Shown here in pieces: positions 1-7,554 of a stretch of DNA of 12,995 bases; positions within the stretch are counted from its first letter, which is position 1; each line of letters opens with the position of its first letter. A program made the translations under genes and the position numbers. Under the pieces are notes generated by a model. It was not told the DNA's origin and searched no databases. It saw nothing but the letters and a program-made list of their open reading frames with translations. The DNA comes from Chlamydiota bacterium (lineage in GTDB: Bacteria; Auribacterota; UBA3054; B51-G9): assembly GCA_003648225.1 (NCBI GenBank), contig QMOL01000045.1:1-12995 (forward strand). Direction: 5' to 3'.

Positions 1-27
1 GAAATTTCGTGAGTGCAAGGTATTCAT
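1..27 (-). CDS. Start of an unidentified gene downstream of the secretin (partial)
   Basis: Only nine codons (MNTLHSRNF) lie inside the window. The case for a real start is a strong Shine-Dalgarno GGAGG a few bases upstream of the ATG at 27-25 and its position 63 bp after the secretin stop, which suggests the pilus operon continues. A TATAAT on the minus strand at 54-49 could give it a promoter of its own, but the -35 region (77-72, TGCAAA) is poor. The short polar, basic start would suit a class III prepilin-like leader before a FTLxEL segment, but the diagnostic residues are outside the window, so this is a guess. Confidence 0.45.
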
Positions 28-90
28 GGAACCTCCAATTTATCGGTCATTATATAAGTTAAATATTACAGTTTGCATTTAAATTTGTAT

Positions 91-2574
91 TTACGAAGAA
101 GTTACAGTTTCATCGGCATTAGATCCACCATCAGCCTGTTGCTGTTCTTCTGTTTCAGCTTTTTCAGCTTGTTTTTTCAGTTGTTTTTCACGCAATTCTT
201 TATATGACTTACCACCCGGTGTAACTATATTGGTGGTAACAAAGATAAGCAGGTTGCGTTTGTCTTGAAATGAACCTTCCGAGCGGAATAAGCGCCCGAC
301 TAAAGGGAGGTCTCCCCAGAAAGGAACTTTATCATTATATTTTTTTAATTGTTCCATTATCATTCCGCCAAGAACTATAGTTTCACCATCATTAACAACA
401 ACATGCGTTTTAACTTCTGATGTTTTAAATCTTGGAACAGATAATGTAATCGGCTCAATCGGCGGTATAATATTATCATTACCGACATAAACAGTTACCA
501 AATGCGGTTCTATTTCTTCACTGACTTGCGCAGTAACTTCCATACTGACAGTTTTACCATTTTCGCCGATTGTTGGCGAAACGACAAGCTGAATACCTAC
601 ATCTTCTTTTAAAGTACTCTCAACTGTTGCATATCCCGGGTAAGTTCCCGCAACGGCGCTCATGCTGAAGCTGCCGAATATTCCTCCACCGCCTGAGCCT
701 GTAAAATAAATAATTGCAGGTTTATAAACTGTATATTCATCCGGATACATAACTTCGGTAATTTGTCTGATACTAACACGAGACTGACCGCTAACGGTAG
801 TAATTTTAGGTGCTGAAAGCATATCTGTATCTGTCTGATTACTGATTCCGTGAAAAATCAATCCAACTTCAGGTGATGTTAACGCGCTTGTAAAGAAGCC
901 GATAACCTGGTCAGAAACCTGATTATTACCTTCTTTAAGACCGAGCATATTAATAGCATTTTTTAAAGTATCAGAATAACGGCTGTTTCGTCTTTTAGCT
1001 GAATACCTGCGCAGAGCACCAGTCAAATCGGTAGGATTAATAACTCCGCCTCTTGAAACACCGGCGCGATTTTTACCGCGGGTATAAAGATCGAAGGGGC
1101 TTTTAAGCGCCATTCCGATTGACAGTTCTTCAAGGTTTTGATCGGTAATTAAAACGAAACGGGTTTGAATTTCCACTTGTAGTTGTTCTTCATCCGTACC
1201 GAGTTCCTTAATAAAGCCGTCTATTTCATCAAGTATACCAGGTGTTTGTCTTACGACTAATGTTCCTGTACTTGGTTCAAGAAATATGGTTGAGCCATCC
1301 GGCCAGTTAGGAACCGAGTTTTTAATCATACGAACAATTTCCGGCTCAACAGACGCGCTTTCAAATTCATCACCCGAGGATGAATCTGTCGAATCATCAC
1401 TGAATAAATCAATTTCACTTGAATCTTCACTCGTTGTCGCTTTCTCTTCAGCTGTGCTTAAAGCGCGGGCGGAAACTGTCCAGAATCTTGTTTCCATTTC
1501 ACCTTCACCTTTAGAGATCACGATTGCGTACTGGTCAATAGTATATGTTAATCCCTGCTGTTCACAAACATACTGAATAGCCTGTAAAGCAGTTGGATTA
1601 TAAAGCTCGATACTAGTAGTATCTTCTTTAGCGTTGCCTAAATTAACAATAATACTCAATCCTGCAACTTCAGCGATATAATTAAGAACTTCCTGAACTT
1701 GCGCGTCTTTGAAAGAAAGATTTTCAAGTTTAAGATTTGCTTTCTTTATAATTTCCGCGCGGCGTTTCATTTCAGGTGTAAGTTCCTCAGCGCCCTTGGC
1801 TGTTGTCGCTTCAACATATTCTTCCGGATGATGGAAGAATGATTTTATTAAATCTTCCATAATCTGTCGACGTTCGATTCTTCTGTCATCAGCAATCATT
1901 CTTCCCTGTTTTTCAATAAGTTCTTTGAGAAATCTTCTGGGTTGAGGATTTGAAGGGACAATTTTAATAGCTTTTTTATAAACAGCTTTTGCTTCTTCGT
2001 ATCTACTTTGAACTTCCAAATCACGAGCCTGTTTCATAAGCAATTTAACTTTTTCATCATTAGTCATACTGTCAGAAATAATTTTGCCGATATTTTTAGA
2101 AACAGATTCTGATATACGTTCTCTTGCAAGCAATACGCCTTTAATGGCCGCCTTGTTTTTCGGTTTATGAATCAGCGCTTCTCTATACCATTTAATTGCC
2201 GATTCGTAATCTTTAATTGCCATACGTGACTGGGCATATTTTACATAGACATCAAAGAGGATTGAATTAACTTTCATTAATTTTGCTTTCGCCGTGAGAT
2301 TAACAGGGTTCTTATTTAAAGCTTCCGTTAAATAATGATAAGCTTTTTTGTACTCACCCTGATTCATCGCGGTAATTGCCTGAGTAGTAATCTCTTCAGA
2401 TTCAGCGCGCATTTCTTCTCTTTGCAATGCAATTTGTTCGGCAAGTTTCGGAGAAAGTAATTTAGCTTTCTGCTTTAATGCTGCATCTATTGGTGACTGC
2501 GCGACTGCTAATTGTGATAATAACAGTAGTGACAATACGCCTCTTGAAATTGCTTTTAGAATGGGCTTTTTCAT
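91..2574 (-). CDS. Type IV pilus/type II secretion outer-membrane secretin with N-terminal TPRs (Amuc_1098-like, PilQ role)
   Basis: Outer-membrane secretin that should form the pore for a type IV pilus or related secreton. The 827-aa protein has a signal peptide (about 1-25, ending AVAQ) and TPR-type helical repeats (about 61-94, 112-145, 180-210). An STN/N0-like domain follows (about 282-355). Next come an acidic Ser/Asp-rich linker (about 380-408), an N1-like ring domain (about 420-460) and the secretin beta domain (about 465-785). The secretin signature near the end reads VPFWGDLPLVGRLF (750-763), followed by the usual LLIFVTTNIV strand. The C-terminal tail (about 785-827) is charged and low-complexity. 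TPR repeats before a secretin are the arrangement of the Amuc_1098 family rather than classical PilQ with AMIN domains. It is the last complete gene of the pilM-like operon, 41 bp after its neighbour. The ATG at 2574 is preceded by GGAG about 13 bases upstream, a longer spacing than usual. Confidence 0.92.
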   Translation of the reverse strand: MKKPILKAISRGVLSLLLLSQLAVAQSPIDAALKQKAKLLSPKLAEQIALQREEMRAESEEITTQAITAMNQGEYKKAYHYLTEALNKNPVNLTAKAKLMKVNSILFDVYVKYAQSRMAIKDYESAIKWYREALIHKPKNKAAIKGVLLARERISESVSKNIGKIISDSMTNDEKVKLLMKQARDLEVQSRYEEAKAVYKKAIKIVPSNPQPRRFLKELIEKQGRMIADDRRIERRQIMEDLIKSFFHHPEEYVEATTAKGAEELTPEMKRRAEIIKKANLKLENLSFKDAQVQEVLNYIAEVAGLSIIVNLGNAKEDTTSIELYNPTALQAIQYVCEQQGLTYTIDQYAIVISKGEGEMETRFWTVSARALSTAEEKATTSEDSSEIDLFSDDSTDSSSGDEFESASVEPEIVRMIKNSVPNWPDGSTIFLEPSTGTLVVRQTPGILDEIDGFIKELGTDEEQLQVEIQTRFVLITDQNLEELSIGMALKSPFDLYTRGKNRAGVSRGGVINPTDLTGALRRYSAKRRNSRYSDTLKNAINMLGLKEGNNQVSDQVIGFFTSALTSPEVGLIFHGISNQTDTDMLSAPKITTVSGQSRVSIRQITEVMYPDEYTVYKPAIIYFTGSGGGGIFGSFSMSAVAGTYPGYATVESTLKEDVGIQLVVSPTIGENGKTVSMEVTAQVSEEIEPHLVTVYVGNDNIIPPIEPITLSVPRFKTSEVKTHVVVNDGETIVLGGMIMEQLKKYNDKVPFWGDLPLVGRLFRSEGSFQDKRNLLIFVTTNIVTPGGKSYKELREKQLKKQAEKAETEEQQQADGGSNADETVTSS

Positions 2575-2615
2575 CGTGTTTGCTCAACTCCGTGGTTATT
2601 TATTTAAGTATTTAA

Positions 2616-3599
2616 TTATTTTTTCGCTTTAACCTTGTATTTTCTACCTTTAACATCAAATATACCTGTCTTATCTTTTTCGTCTAATGAAATAACTTTT
2701 GCTTTTTCTTTGTATGTTGGAAGGTCAATTTCGTCATTCTTGCGTATAATAAACGGTTTAGCCCCGTCTTTAGTTTGTATTTCGGCTTCGACGTAATTAT
2801 AATAATTAGTTTCACCGATAACTAAGGTGAAAGGTGCTCCTGTTTTTATATCTGTCATTGTAACTTCACTCTTATCTATATACTGAGTGGAGTTAATCAT
2901 TTTGTTCCAAACGCCAATTTTTTTGAAAGTTACAGTTCCTATTTTATAAACAGGGGTATTTCCATCAGTAACTTTCTGACCTTCTTTCTTAAATTGTGTG
3001 CGTTTTTTATATTTTAATTGAAGATTAATACCGGAAGACAATTTAGTGCATTTCATCAACTTAATCGGTCGTGTCGGCCTGTAAATTTTCAACAAAATAT
3101 AATCATCTAATATAATATTAGGGTCCAACGGGTCTTTAGGATTACTATTTCGTTTATACTCAGCAAGATTTATTATTTCATCGTTATCAGCATCTTTGTT
3201 TGCGTCATTAGGATTTGTCCAGTCAAGTCCATATTTCTGCTCCCATTTATTTGGCATTCCATCGCCATCGGCATCTTTTTTATAATCTACAGTAGTGCCG
3301 CATTCAGGACAAATTCTAGACCATTTCGGCTGTAATTTCTTGCATTTTGGGCAATACTGAAGCTCATCGTGCGAAAAAGGATTTGGATTAATTTCCTCGG
3401 GAGCTTTGCTTTCGGAAAATTTAACTGATTCTTTATAACCTGCAAGAACGCTGTTATTTTGGATTGAATCCGCATTTTTGCTTTTGTTAAATGATACAGA
3501 TTCGCTACCGGAAGTAAAAGAAATAGCGACCACAATAAGCGCTATAATTATAACGGCGGCCAGTAAAATTTTTTCCCAATGTTGCTTTAGTATATTCAT
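2616..3599 (-). CDS. Amuc_1099-like pilus system protein with zinc ribbon and TSP3-type calcium loops (PilP position)
   Basis: A 327-aa bitopic membrane protein: short cytoplasmic start, one membrane segment (about 11-29), then a disordered polar stretch. A C4 zinc-ribbon-like motif follows, Cys83-x2-Cys86-x10-Cys97-x2-Cys100. After it come acidic loops typical of thrombospondin type-3 repeats: Asp109, Asp111, Asp113 with Glu120, then Asp136, Asp138, Asp140 with Glu147. The C-terminal half (about 165-327) is beta-rich and basic. Position between the Amuc_1100-like gene and the secretin gene matches Amuc_1099, and by gene order the PilP slot of pilMNOPQ, where PilP links the inner-membrane complex to the secretin. 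That role is inferred from order; I see no PilP sequence signature. The gene starts at ATG 3599, about 20 bp after the previous stop, with only a weak ribosome-binding sequence, so translational coupling is plausible. Confidence 0.75.
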   Translation of the reverse strand: MNILKQHWEKILLAAVIIIALIVVAISFTSGSESVSFNKSKNADSIQNNSVLAGYKESVKFSESKAPEEINPNPFSHDELQYCPKCKKLQPKWSRICPECGTTVDYKKDADGDGMPNKWEQKYGLDWTNPNDANKDADNDEIINLAEYKRNSNPKDPLDPNIILDDYILLKIYRPTRPIKLMKCTKLSSGINLQLKYKKRTQFKKEGQKVTDGNTPVYKIGTVTFKKIGVWNKMINSTQYIDKSEVTMTDIKTGAPFTLVIGETNYYNYVEAEIQTKDGAKPFIIRKNDEIDLPTYKEKAKVISLDEKDKTGIFDVKGRKYKVKAKK

Positions 3600-3620
3600 C
3601 CGTAATAAGTATGTTATTCG

Positions 3621-4502
3621 TTATTTTTTTGCTGATTTGATTTTGCTGTCGGTCGCGTCATCGGAATTGAGTTGAATATTGTCAACAAGAAGTTGAACAG
3701 ACAGTACCTCTGTTATATCTGAAGGGTCACTTACTTCGCCCATAGATTGTATTTCAAGTTTGTCAGTTATTTTAGCAAGCCTGTAAAAATAACCTTGATT
3801 CCTTATTCCGGCAAGAATGTAATATAAATTTTCGGGAGATGTTCTAAAATCAAATTGTACAGGCACGGCATCATAAAGTTCTTTTTCTTCTTCGACTTTT
3901 TTAGATGGTCCACCAGATGGTTCATCACCAAAAGTTACCTCTTCGTCATCCATTTCATCATCATTCGATGTTCCTGCAGGGTTTCTGTCAATAACAGTGA
4001 TTTCTTCAATGTTAGCTTTATCAGAACAGAGAACGCCAAGAACATCCTTAATAATTACAAATTGTCTCGTTAATTTAGGTATGTCTGCCGCTTTAGGTAC
4101 ATTGGGACCCAAATACTCGGACCAACCGATATCTTCGGGCATTCTAATATTTTTCTCTGAACTTAAATCTACAAACTTGTCTTTAGTATCTCTGATTTCC
4201 GCTTTGATACTCGATGGTGAAAAAACCGGAAGTTTCTTTTTAGGCGCCGCTTTAATCATCTTACCGGTCATGCTTTTAAGCTCTTCGAGTTTTTTTTCAT
4301 AAGCTTTGACAAGTTTTTTTGTCGGCGCCCCGTTGTATTTCTTTGTTAAGGATTGATACTGCGAATTCGCGCTGTCAACGTCATCGCACGCTTCCTGCTG
4401 ACTGCTTACAGCACCGCGCCACAATATAATTCCAACTATTAACAAAATAACTGCTCCGCCGAGGGCAATTAAGAATCCTTTATTTTTGTTCAGATCAAGC
4501 AT
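3621..4502 (-). CDS. Amuc_1100-like pilus-associated inner-membrane protein (PilO role)
   Basis: A 293-aa protein with a short cytoplasmic N-terminus, one membrane segment (about 9-28) and a coiled-coil-prone stretch (about 34-80). Two alpha/beta segments (about 98-175 and 210-275) are separated by a very acidic linker (about 180-207). This matches the layout of Amuc_1100: membrane helix, coiled coil, PilO/PilN-like ferredoxin-type folds. Recognisable parallels are the segment around SEYLG, the helix before the ITVIDR strand, and the FDFRTSPENLYYILAGI strand-helix. In Akkermansia the homologue is a pilus-cluster protein known for TLR2 signalling; that host effect cannot be assumed here. It should sit in the inner membrane with its bulk in the periplasm, pairing with the PilN part of the upstream fusion. 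It lies 40 bp downstream of that gene. Its ribosome-binding sequence is weak. Confidence 0.78.
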   Translation of the reverse strand: MLDLNKNKGFLIALGGAVILLIVGIILWRGAVSSQQEACDDVDSANSQYQSLTKKYNGAPTKKLVKAYEKKLEELKSMTGKMIKAAPKKKLPVFSPSSIKAEIRDTKDKFVDLSSEKNIRMPEDIGWSEYLGPNVPKAADIPKLTRQFVIIKDVLGVLCSDKANIEEITVIDRNPAGTSNDDEMDDEEVTFGDEPSGGPSKKVEEEKELYDAVPVQFDFRTSPENLYYILAGIRNQGYFYRLAKITDKLEIQSMGEVSDPSDITEVLSVQLLVDNIQLNSDDATDSKIKSAKK

Positions 4503-4542
4503 TTTCGTCTGTTTCTCTGTTGTTGCGAATAATTCCGCATTA

Positions 4543-6249
4543 TTATCTACGTCTGGACCCGCTTTTACTATTATAGGCTGCTTTTATATCATCCACATCG
4601 GGCTTACCATTATAATTGACATCAAGGTCAACATCCAACTCAAAAGTATAATATTTTTTTTCTTTAGTCATTCTACGTTGAGTAAAACCAGCGAATCCGG
4701 GGATTTTCTCAAATTCTTTTTGTAGTTTCGGCATCTCTTCCATCCAATTACCATAATAACCTCCGCGAATAAGCAGGCGCACCGGCCGGGTATACAGTTC
4801 GGATTTTTCATCTACAATCATTGAGCCGGGACCGGCATTATCGTTTTCCAATGTATCTTTTTCATAAATATCGCCAAAAGTAATGTTTTCTATTCCGCTA
4901 AGCCATATATTTGAAGGAAGAACCCTGCTAATATCCTGCAACGCTTTAACATACAGGTCGCGACTTACAATCACGCGATGAATTTCATCTATTTCGAGCT
5001 GCTTTTTATTTATTTGTTTTTGAATTTTAACAATTTCGCTGTTTAAAGCTGTAGCATTGCTCAATTCATTATCGGCTTTCTCCGCCTGAGCCTTAACATC
5101 TTTACTTTTAACAGTTACGATTGCAAAAAGAGCAATAAAAATTGCGGCAAATATATATGCAGATGCCGCAATCCAAAATTTCTTCTTTTCAAGCATTTGT
5201 TGGAACTGAACATTCTTTGGCAGAATATTAATTGCGTAAGGAGTCAAACCGGCACCGGCAAGCGCGCAACCCATAGCTTGAGGGTATAAAGACGCGTTTT
5301 CTACAGTTTTATCAAATGTCTGAAAAACATTTAGATTTGATGTGTCAGTTTTAAGCCGCCCGGAAAGAAAATCTGTCAAACCGGGAATATTGCTATAGCC
5401 GCCACAGACAAGAAGTTTTTGAGGTCTTTCACCTCCCAACTGCGATTTAAAGAATGTTAAAGACCTTGTAATTTCCATTACAAGTCTTGACATTGTCGCA
5501 CGCACATTTTTTAATACATCAGATTCTTCACCAGCCGGAGCAGCCAAATTAATCTGAGTGGAAATTGCTTTTTTAGCTTCTTCTTCAGATAAATTTAAGT
5601 TTTTAATTACGGAAGAAACTATGGTTTTACCGGTAACCGGCAAAGTCCTTATCCAAATTTTCTTACCATCAACTATAATAAGATCACTCGCAGCCATCCC
5701 AATGTTTAGTATTGCGGCAGATGCTTCTGCTTCTCCGCCGCAGGAATGCAGAAACGCGTTTCCAACCGCTATAGCACCACAATCAATTGAATTAGCTTCC
5801 AACCCGGCTTCAGCCAGCAACGAGATAATATTTTCTACGATTTCTTTTTTAACGGCAGCAAGAACGAGGTGACTTTGACCATTATCTTCTCCGACAATCA
5901 CACTATCCCAATCAACTTTATCTAAGGAAACCGGAATTTGTTTATCGGCTTCTTGTTCAAGTTGAGTTTTAATATCATCAGTTTTAATTTTCAATGCTCT
6001 GATTAGCACCTGATCATTTGGAGCGGTGATATACAATTCGTCTTCTGATTGTATAAGTTTTTCACTTTTCCATGATTTTAAAACATTAATAACTGCTTCG
6101 CGCCATGCTGAATCATCAGCGTCAATTGAGAGATTTAAATCCGCCGACTTACATTCTTTTATCCCAGGTTTGTCGGAAGCAATTGACAGCGCCACATATT
6201 TTAATGTTTCGTGTCCAAAATCGATACCTATAATTTTTTTGTCAGCCAC
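4543..6249 (-). CDS. PilM-PilN fusion: actin-like pilus assembly ATPase joined to a membrane PilN domain (Amuc_1101-like)
   Basis: Cytoplasmic/inner-membrane platform protein of a type IV pilus. Residues 1-330 are a PilM-type actin-like ATPase: phosphate-1 motif GIDFGHETLK (8-17), phosphate-2 strand LNIGMAASDL (181-190) and adenosine motif VCGGYSNIPG (281-290). Residues 340-344 read INILP, matching the INLLP peptide with which free PilN binds PilM. A membrane helix follows (about 358-380), then a coiled coil (about 384-425). The end is a PilN-like ferredoxin-fold region (about 430-545) with RVLPSNIWLSGI (442-453). At 568 aa it is roughly PilM plus PilN, and no separate pilN is present. The start is GTG at 6249 with AGGA spaced correctly upstream; the nearby ATG at 6266 is out of frame. 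It is the first gene of the operon, about 60 nt downstream of the predicted transcription start. Confidence 0.88.
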   Translation of the reverse strand: MADKKIIGIDFGHETLKYVALSIASDKPGIKECKSADLNLSIDADDSAWREAVINVLKSWKSEKLIQSEDELYITAPNDQVLIRALKIKTDDIKTQLEQEADKQIPVSLDKVDWDSVIVGEDNGQSHLVLAAVKKEIVENIISLLAEAGLEANSIDCGAIAVGNAFLHSCGGEAEASAAILNIGMAASDLIIVDGKKIWIRTLPVTGKTIVSSVIKNLNLSEEEAKKAISTQINLAAPAGEESDVLKNVRATMSRLVMEITRSLTFFKSQLGGERPQKLLVCGGYSNIPGLTDFLSGRLKTDTSNLNVFQTFDKTVENASLYPQAMGCALAGAGLTPYAINILPKNVQFQQMLEKKKFWIAASAYIFAAIFIALFAIVTVKSKDVKAQAEKADNELSNATALNSEIVKIQKQINKKQLEIDEIHRVIVSRDLYVKALQDISRVLPSNIWLSGIENITFGDIYEKDTLENDNAGPGSMIVDEKSELYTRPVRLLIRGGYYGNWMEEMPKLQKEFEKIPGFAGFTQRRMTKEKKYYTFELDVDLDVNYNGKPDVDDIKAAYNSKSGSRRR

Positions 6250-6316
6250 TTTTATTCCTCATTTAATCTAAATTTCTATATTAATTTATCCTCTTGTCCG
6301 CCATTAATTGTGCAAT

Positions 6317-6345
6317 ATGATACCAAAAGTTTTCATCGATGTCAA
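6317..6345 (-). promoter_or_regulatory. Sigma-70-type promoter of the pilMN operon
   Basis: On the minus strand a perfect TTGACA (6345-6340) is separated by 17 bp from TATCAT (6322-6317), which carries an upstream TG giving an extended -10. Predicted start is near 6310, leaving a leader of about 60 nt before the GTG of the pilMN gene. It lies in the 155-bp gap after the TPR gene, so the pilus operon can be expressed independently of the TPR gene. Confidence 0.8.
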
Positions 6346-6384
6346 GCGCTTATTAATTTGATTTAATATTTTATATTATTTCCT

Positions 6385-6405
6385 AAAAATATAGCAAATA
6401 TTTTT
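6385..6405 (-). terminator. Weak AT-only hairpin at the end of the TPR gene
   Basis: An 8-bp perfect inverted repeat, AAAAATAT (6385-6392) and ATATTTTT (6398-6405), with a 5-nt loop overlaps the stop codon of the TPR gene. It has no G-C pairs, so it may only be a weak termination or RNA-end element. The composition of the region makes chance pairing likely. Confidence 0.2.
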
Positions 6406-7484
6406 CACTTTCTTTTTAGCTTTTCCCTTAATTCATTTAAGGCTTCTTCTTGTTCTTCGGTCACTGTAAAACTCTGTGCGCGATTAAGCGCCCGCTTTGC
6501 AATATCAAACTTACCTGCTTCAACTGCAGTACCTGCAATATTTATTTGTATTTCAGGATTTTCAGGTAAATATCTGGCTGCCTGCTTGTACCTGTGAAGT
6601 GCTATTACATATTGTTTTTTTCCGGAAACTTTTTTCGCCCATTCAACATACAATAAAGCTATCTCTTTTTCAATTTCATTTCCTTGTTTAATCAAGTAGA
6701 TTTTTTCAAGAATATCTATTCCCTGTTTATATTTACCTTCCTTCCCTAAAAGAACCGCCTTTATGTATTGCGCGTCTACGGAATCAGAATTTAATGCGAG
6801 GGACATTTTTATTTTAGACATCGCTGTTTTATAATCACCGCGATTATAAGCCATTAACCCAAGATAATATAAAGAAGAGTATGCTATCGGAGAATCAATT
6901 TCAACTTTTTCCCATGCCGATATCGCTTCATTCGTTTTAGCCAAATATAATTTTGCAAGTCCGAGATTATGCCATACCGCACTATTATTTGAAACAATCC
7001 CTGTAACCTGTTCAAAGCAAGTTGCCGCGTAAGCATACTGCGTTAATGATGAATATCCGACTCCAAGGTTGTATAAATAATCCGGATTTCTAGGCGACAT
7101 ATAAACAGCACGCTCTAAATATTTAACTGCTTCTTTTCGCCTACCGTTTCGTCCAAGCATTACTCCAAATAAATAAACAAGACGTGGATTACTTTCATCA
7201 ACAGAAATTGCCTTCTCAAAATACGGTATACTGTTTTCAAATTGACCTATTCGCTCATAACATGCGCCAAGATTAAGATATGCTTCTCCAAGATTCGGGT
7301 CATACTGAACTGCTGATCTGAATGACCGTATTGCTGAACGATAATTATGACGTTTAACCTGTTTGATTCCTTCGCGAAAATATGTTTGAGCTTGTATCGG
7401 AGATTGCTGAAATACATTTGTAGACTCGGCCTGCAAAATAGTTGTAACAAAAATTATTATCACTATTATCGTTGCTTTCGTCAT
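6405..7484 (-). CDS. Exported TPR-repeat protein
   Basis: A 359-aa protein with a hydrophobic export signal (about 3-18) followed by about nine consecutive tetratricopeptide repeats, beginning near residues 32, 66, 100, 134, 168, 203, 237, 272 and 308. Typical TPR positions are visible, for example the GEAYLNLGACYERIGQFENS repeat at 66-85. The last 20 residues are charged and helical. TPR arrays are protein-binding scaffolds; no enzymatic motif is present. Being exported and directly upstream of a type IV pilus operon, it could help secretin or pilus assembly as PilF/PilW-type TPR proteins do, but that is inference and it lacks an obvious lipobox. Start at ATG 7484 has only a weak GAGA-type ribosome-binding sequence supplied by a short heptamer repeat. 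No terminator separates it from rnpB upstream, so it may be cotranscribed with it. Confidence 0.82.
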   Translation of the reverse strand: MTKATIIVIIIFVTTILQAESTNVFQQSPIQAQTYFREGIKQVKRHNYRSAIRSFRSAVQYDPNLGEAYLNLGACYERIGQFENSIPYFEKAISVDESNPRLVYLFGVMLGRNGRRKEAVKYLERAVYMSPRNPDYLYNLGVGYSSLTQYAYAATCFEQVTGIVSNNSAVWHNLGLAKLYLAKTNEAISAWEKVEIDSPIAYSSLYYLGLMAYNRGDYKTAMSKIKMSLALNSDSVDAQYIKAVLLGKEGKYKQGIDILEKIYLIKQGNEIEKEIALLYVEWAKKVSGKKQYVIALHRYKQAARYLPENPEIQINIAGTAVEAGKFDIAKRALNRAQSFTVTEEQEEALNELREKLKRK

Positions 7485-7492
7485 TACGGTTA

Positions 7493-7513
7493 TCTCGTGT
7501 CTCGTATCTCGTT
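7493..7513. repeat. Short heptamer tandem repeat (3 x 7 bp)
   Basis: Three units of TCTCGTN on the plus strand (7493-7499, 7500-7506, 7507-7513), which read NACGAGA on the minus strand, sit just before the TPR gene start. The last unit provides the only purine-rich sequence near the start codon. The period matches the 7-bp array before polX, though the sequence differs. Confidence 0.55.
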
Positions 7514-7554
7514 AATCTGTTAATAAATATTAATAGTAAATAACAATTAGAAAG

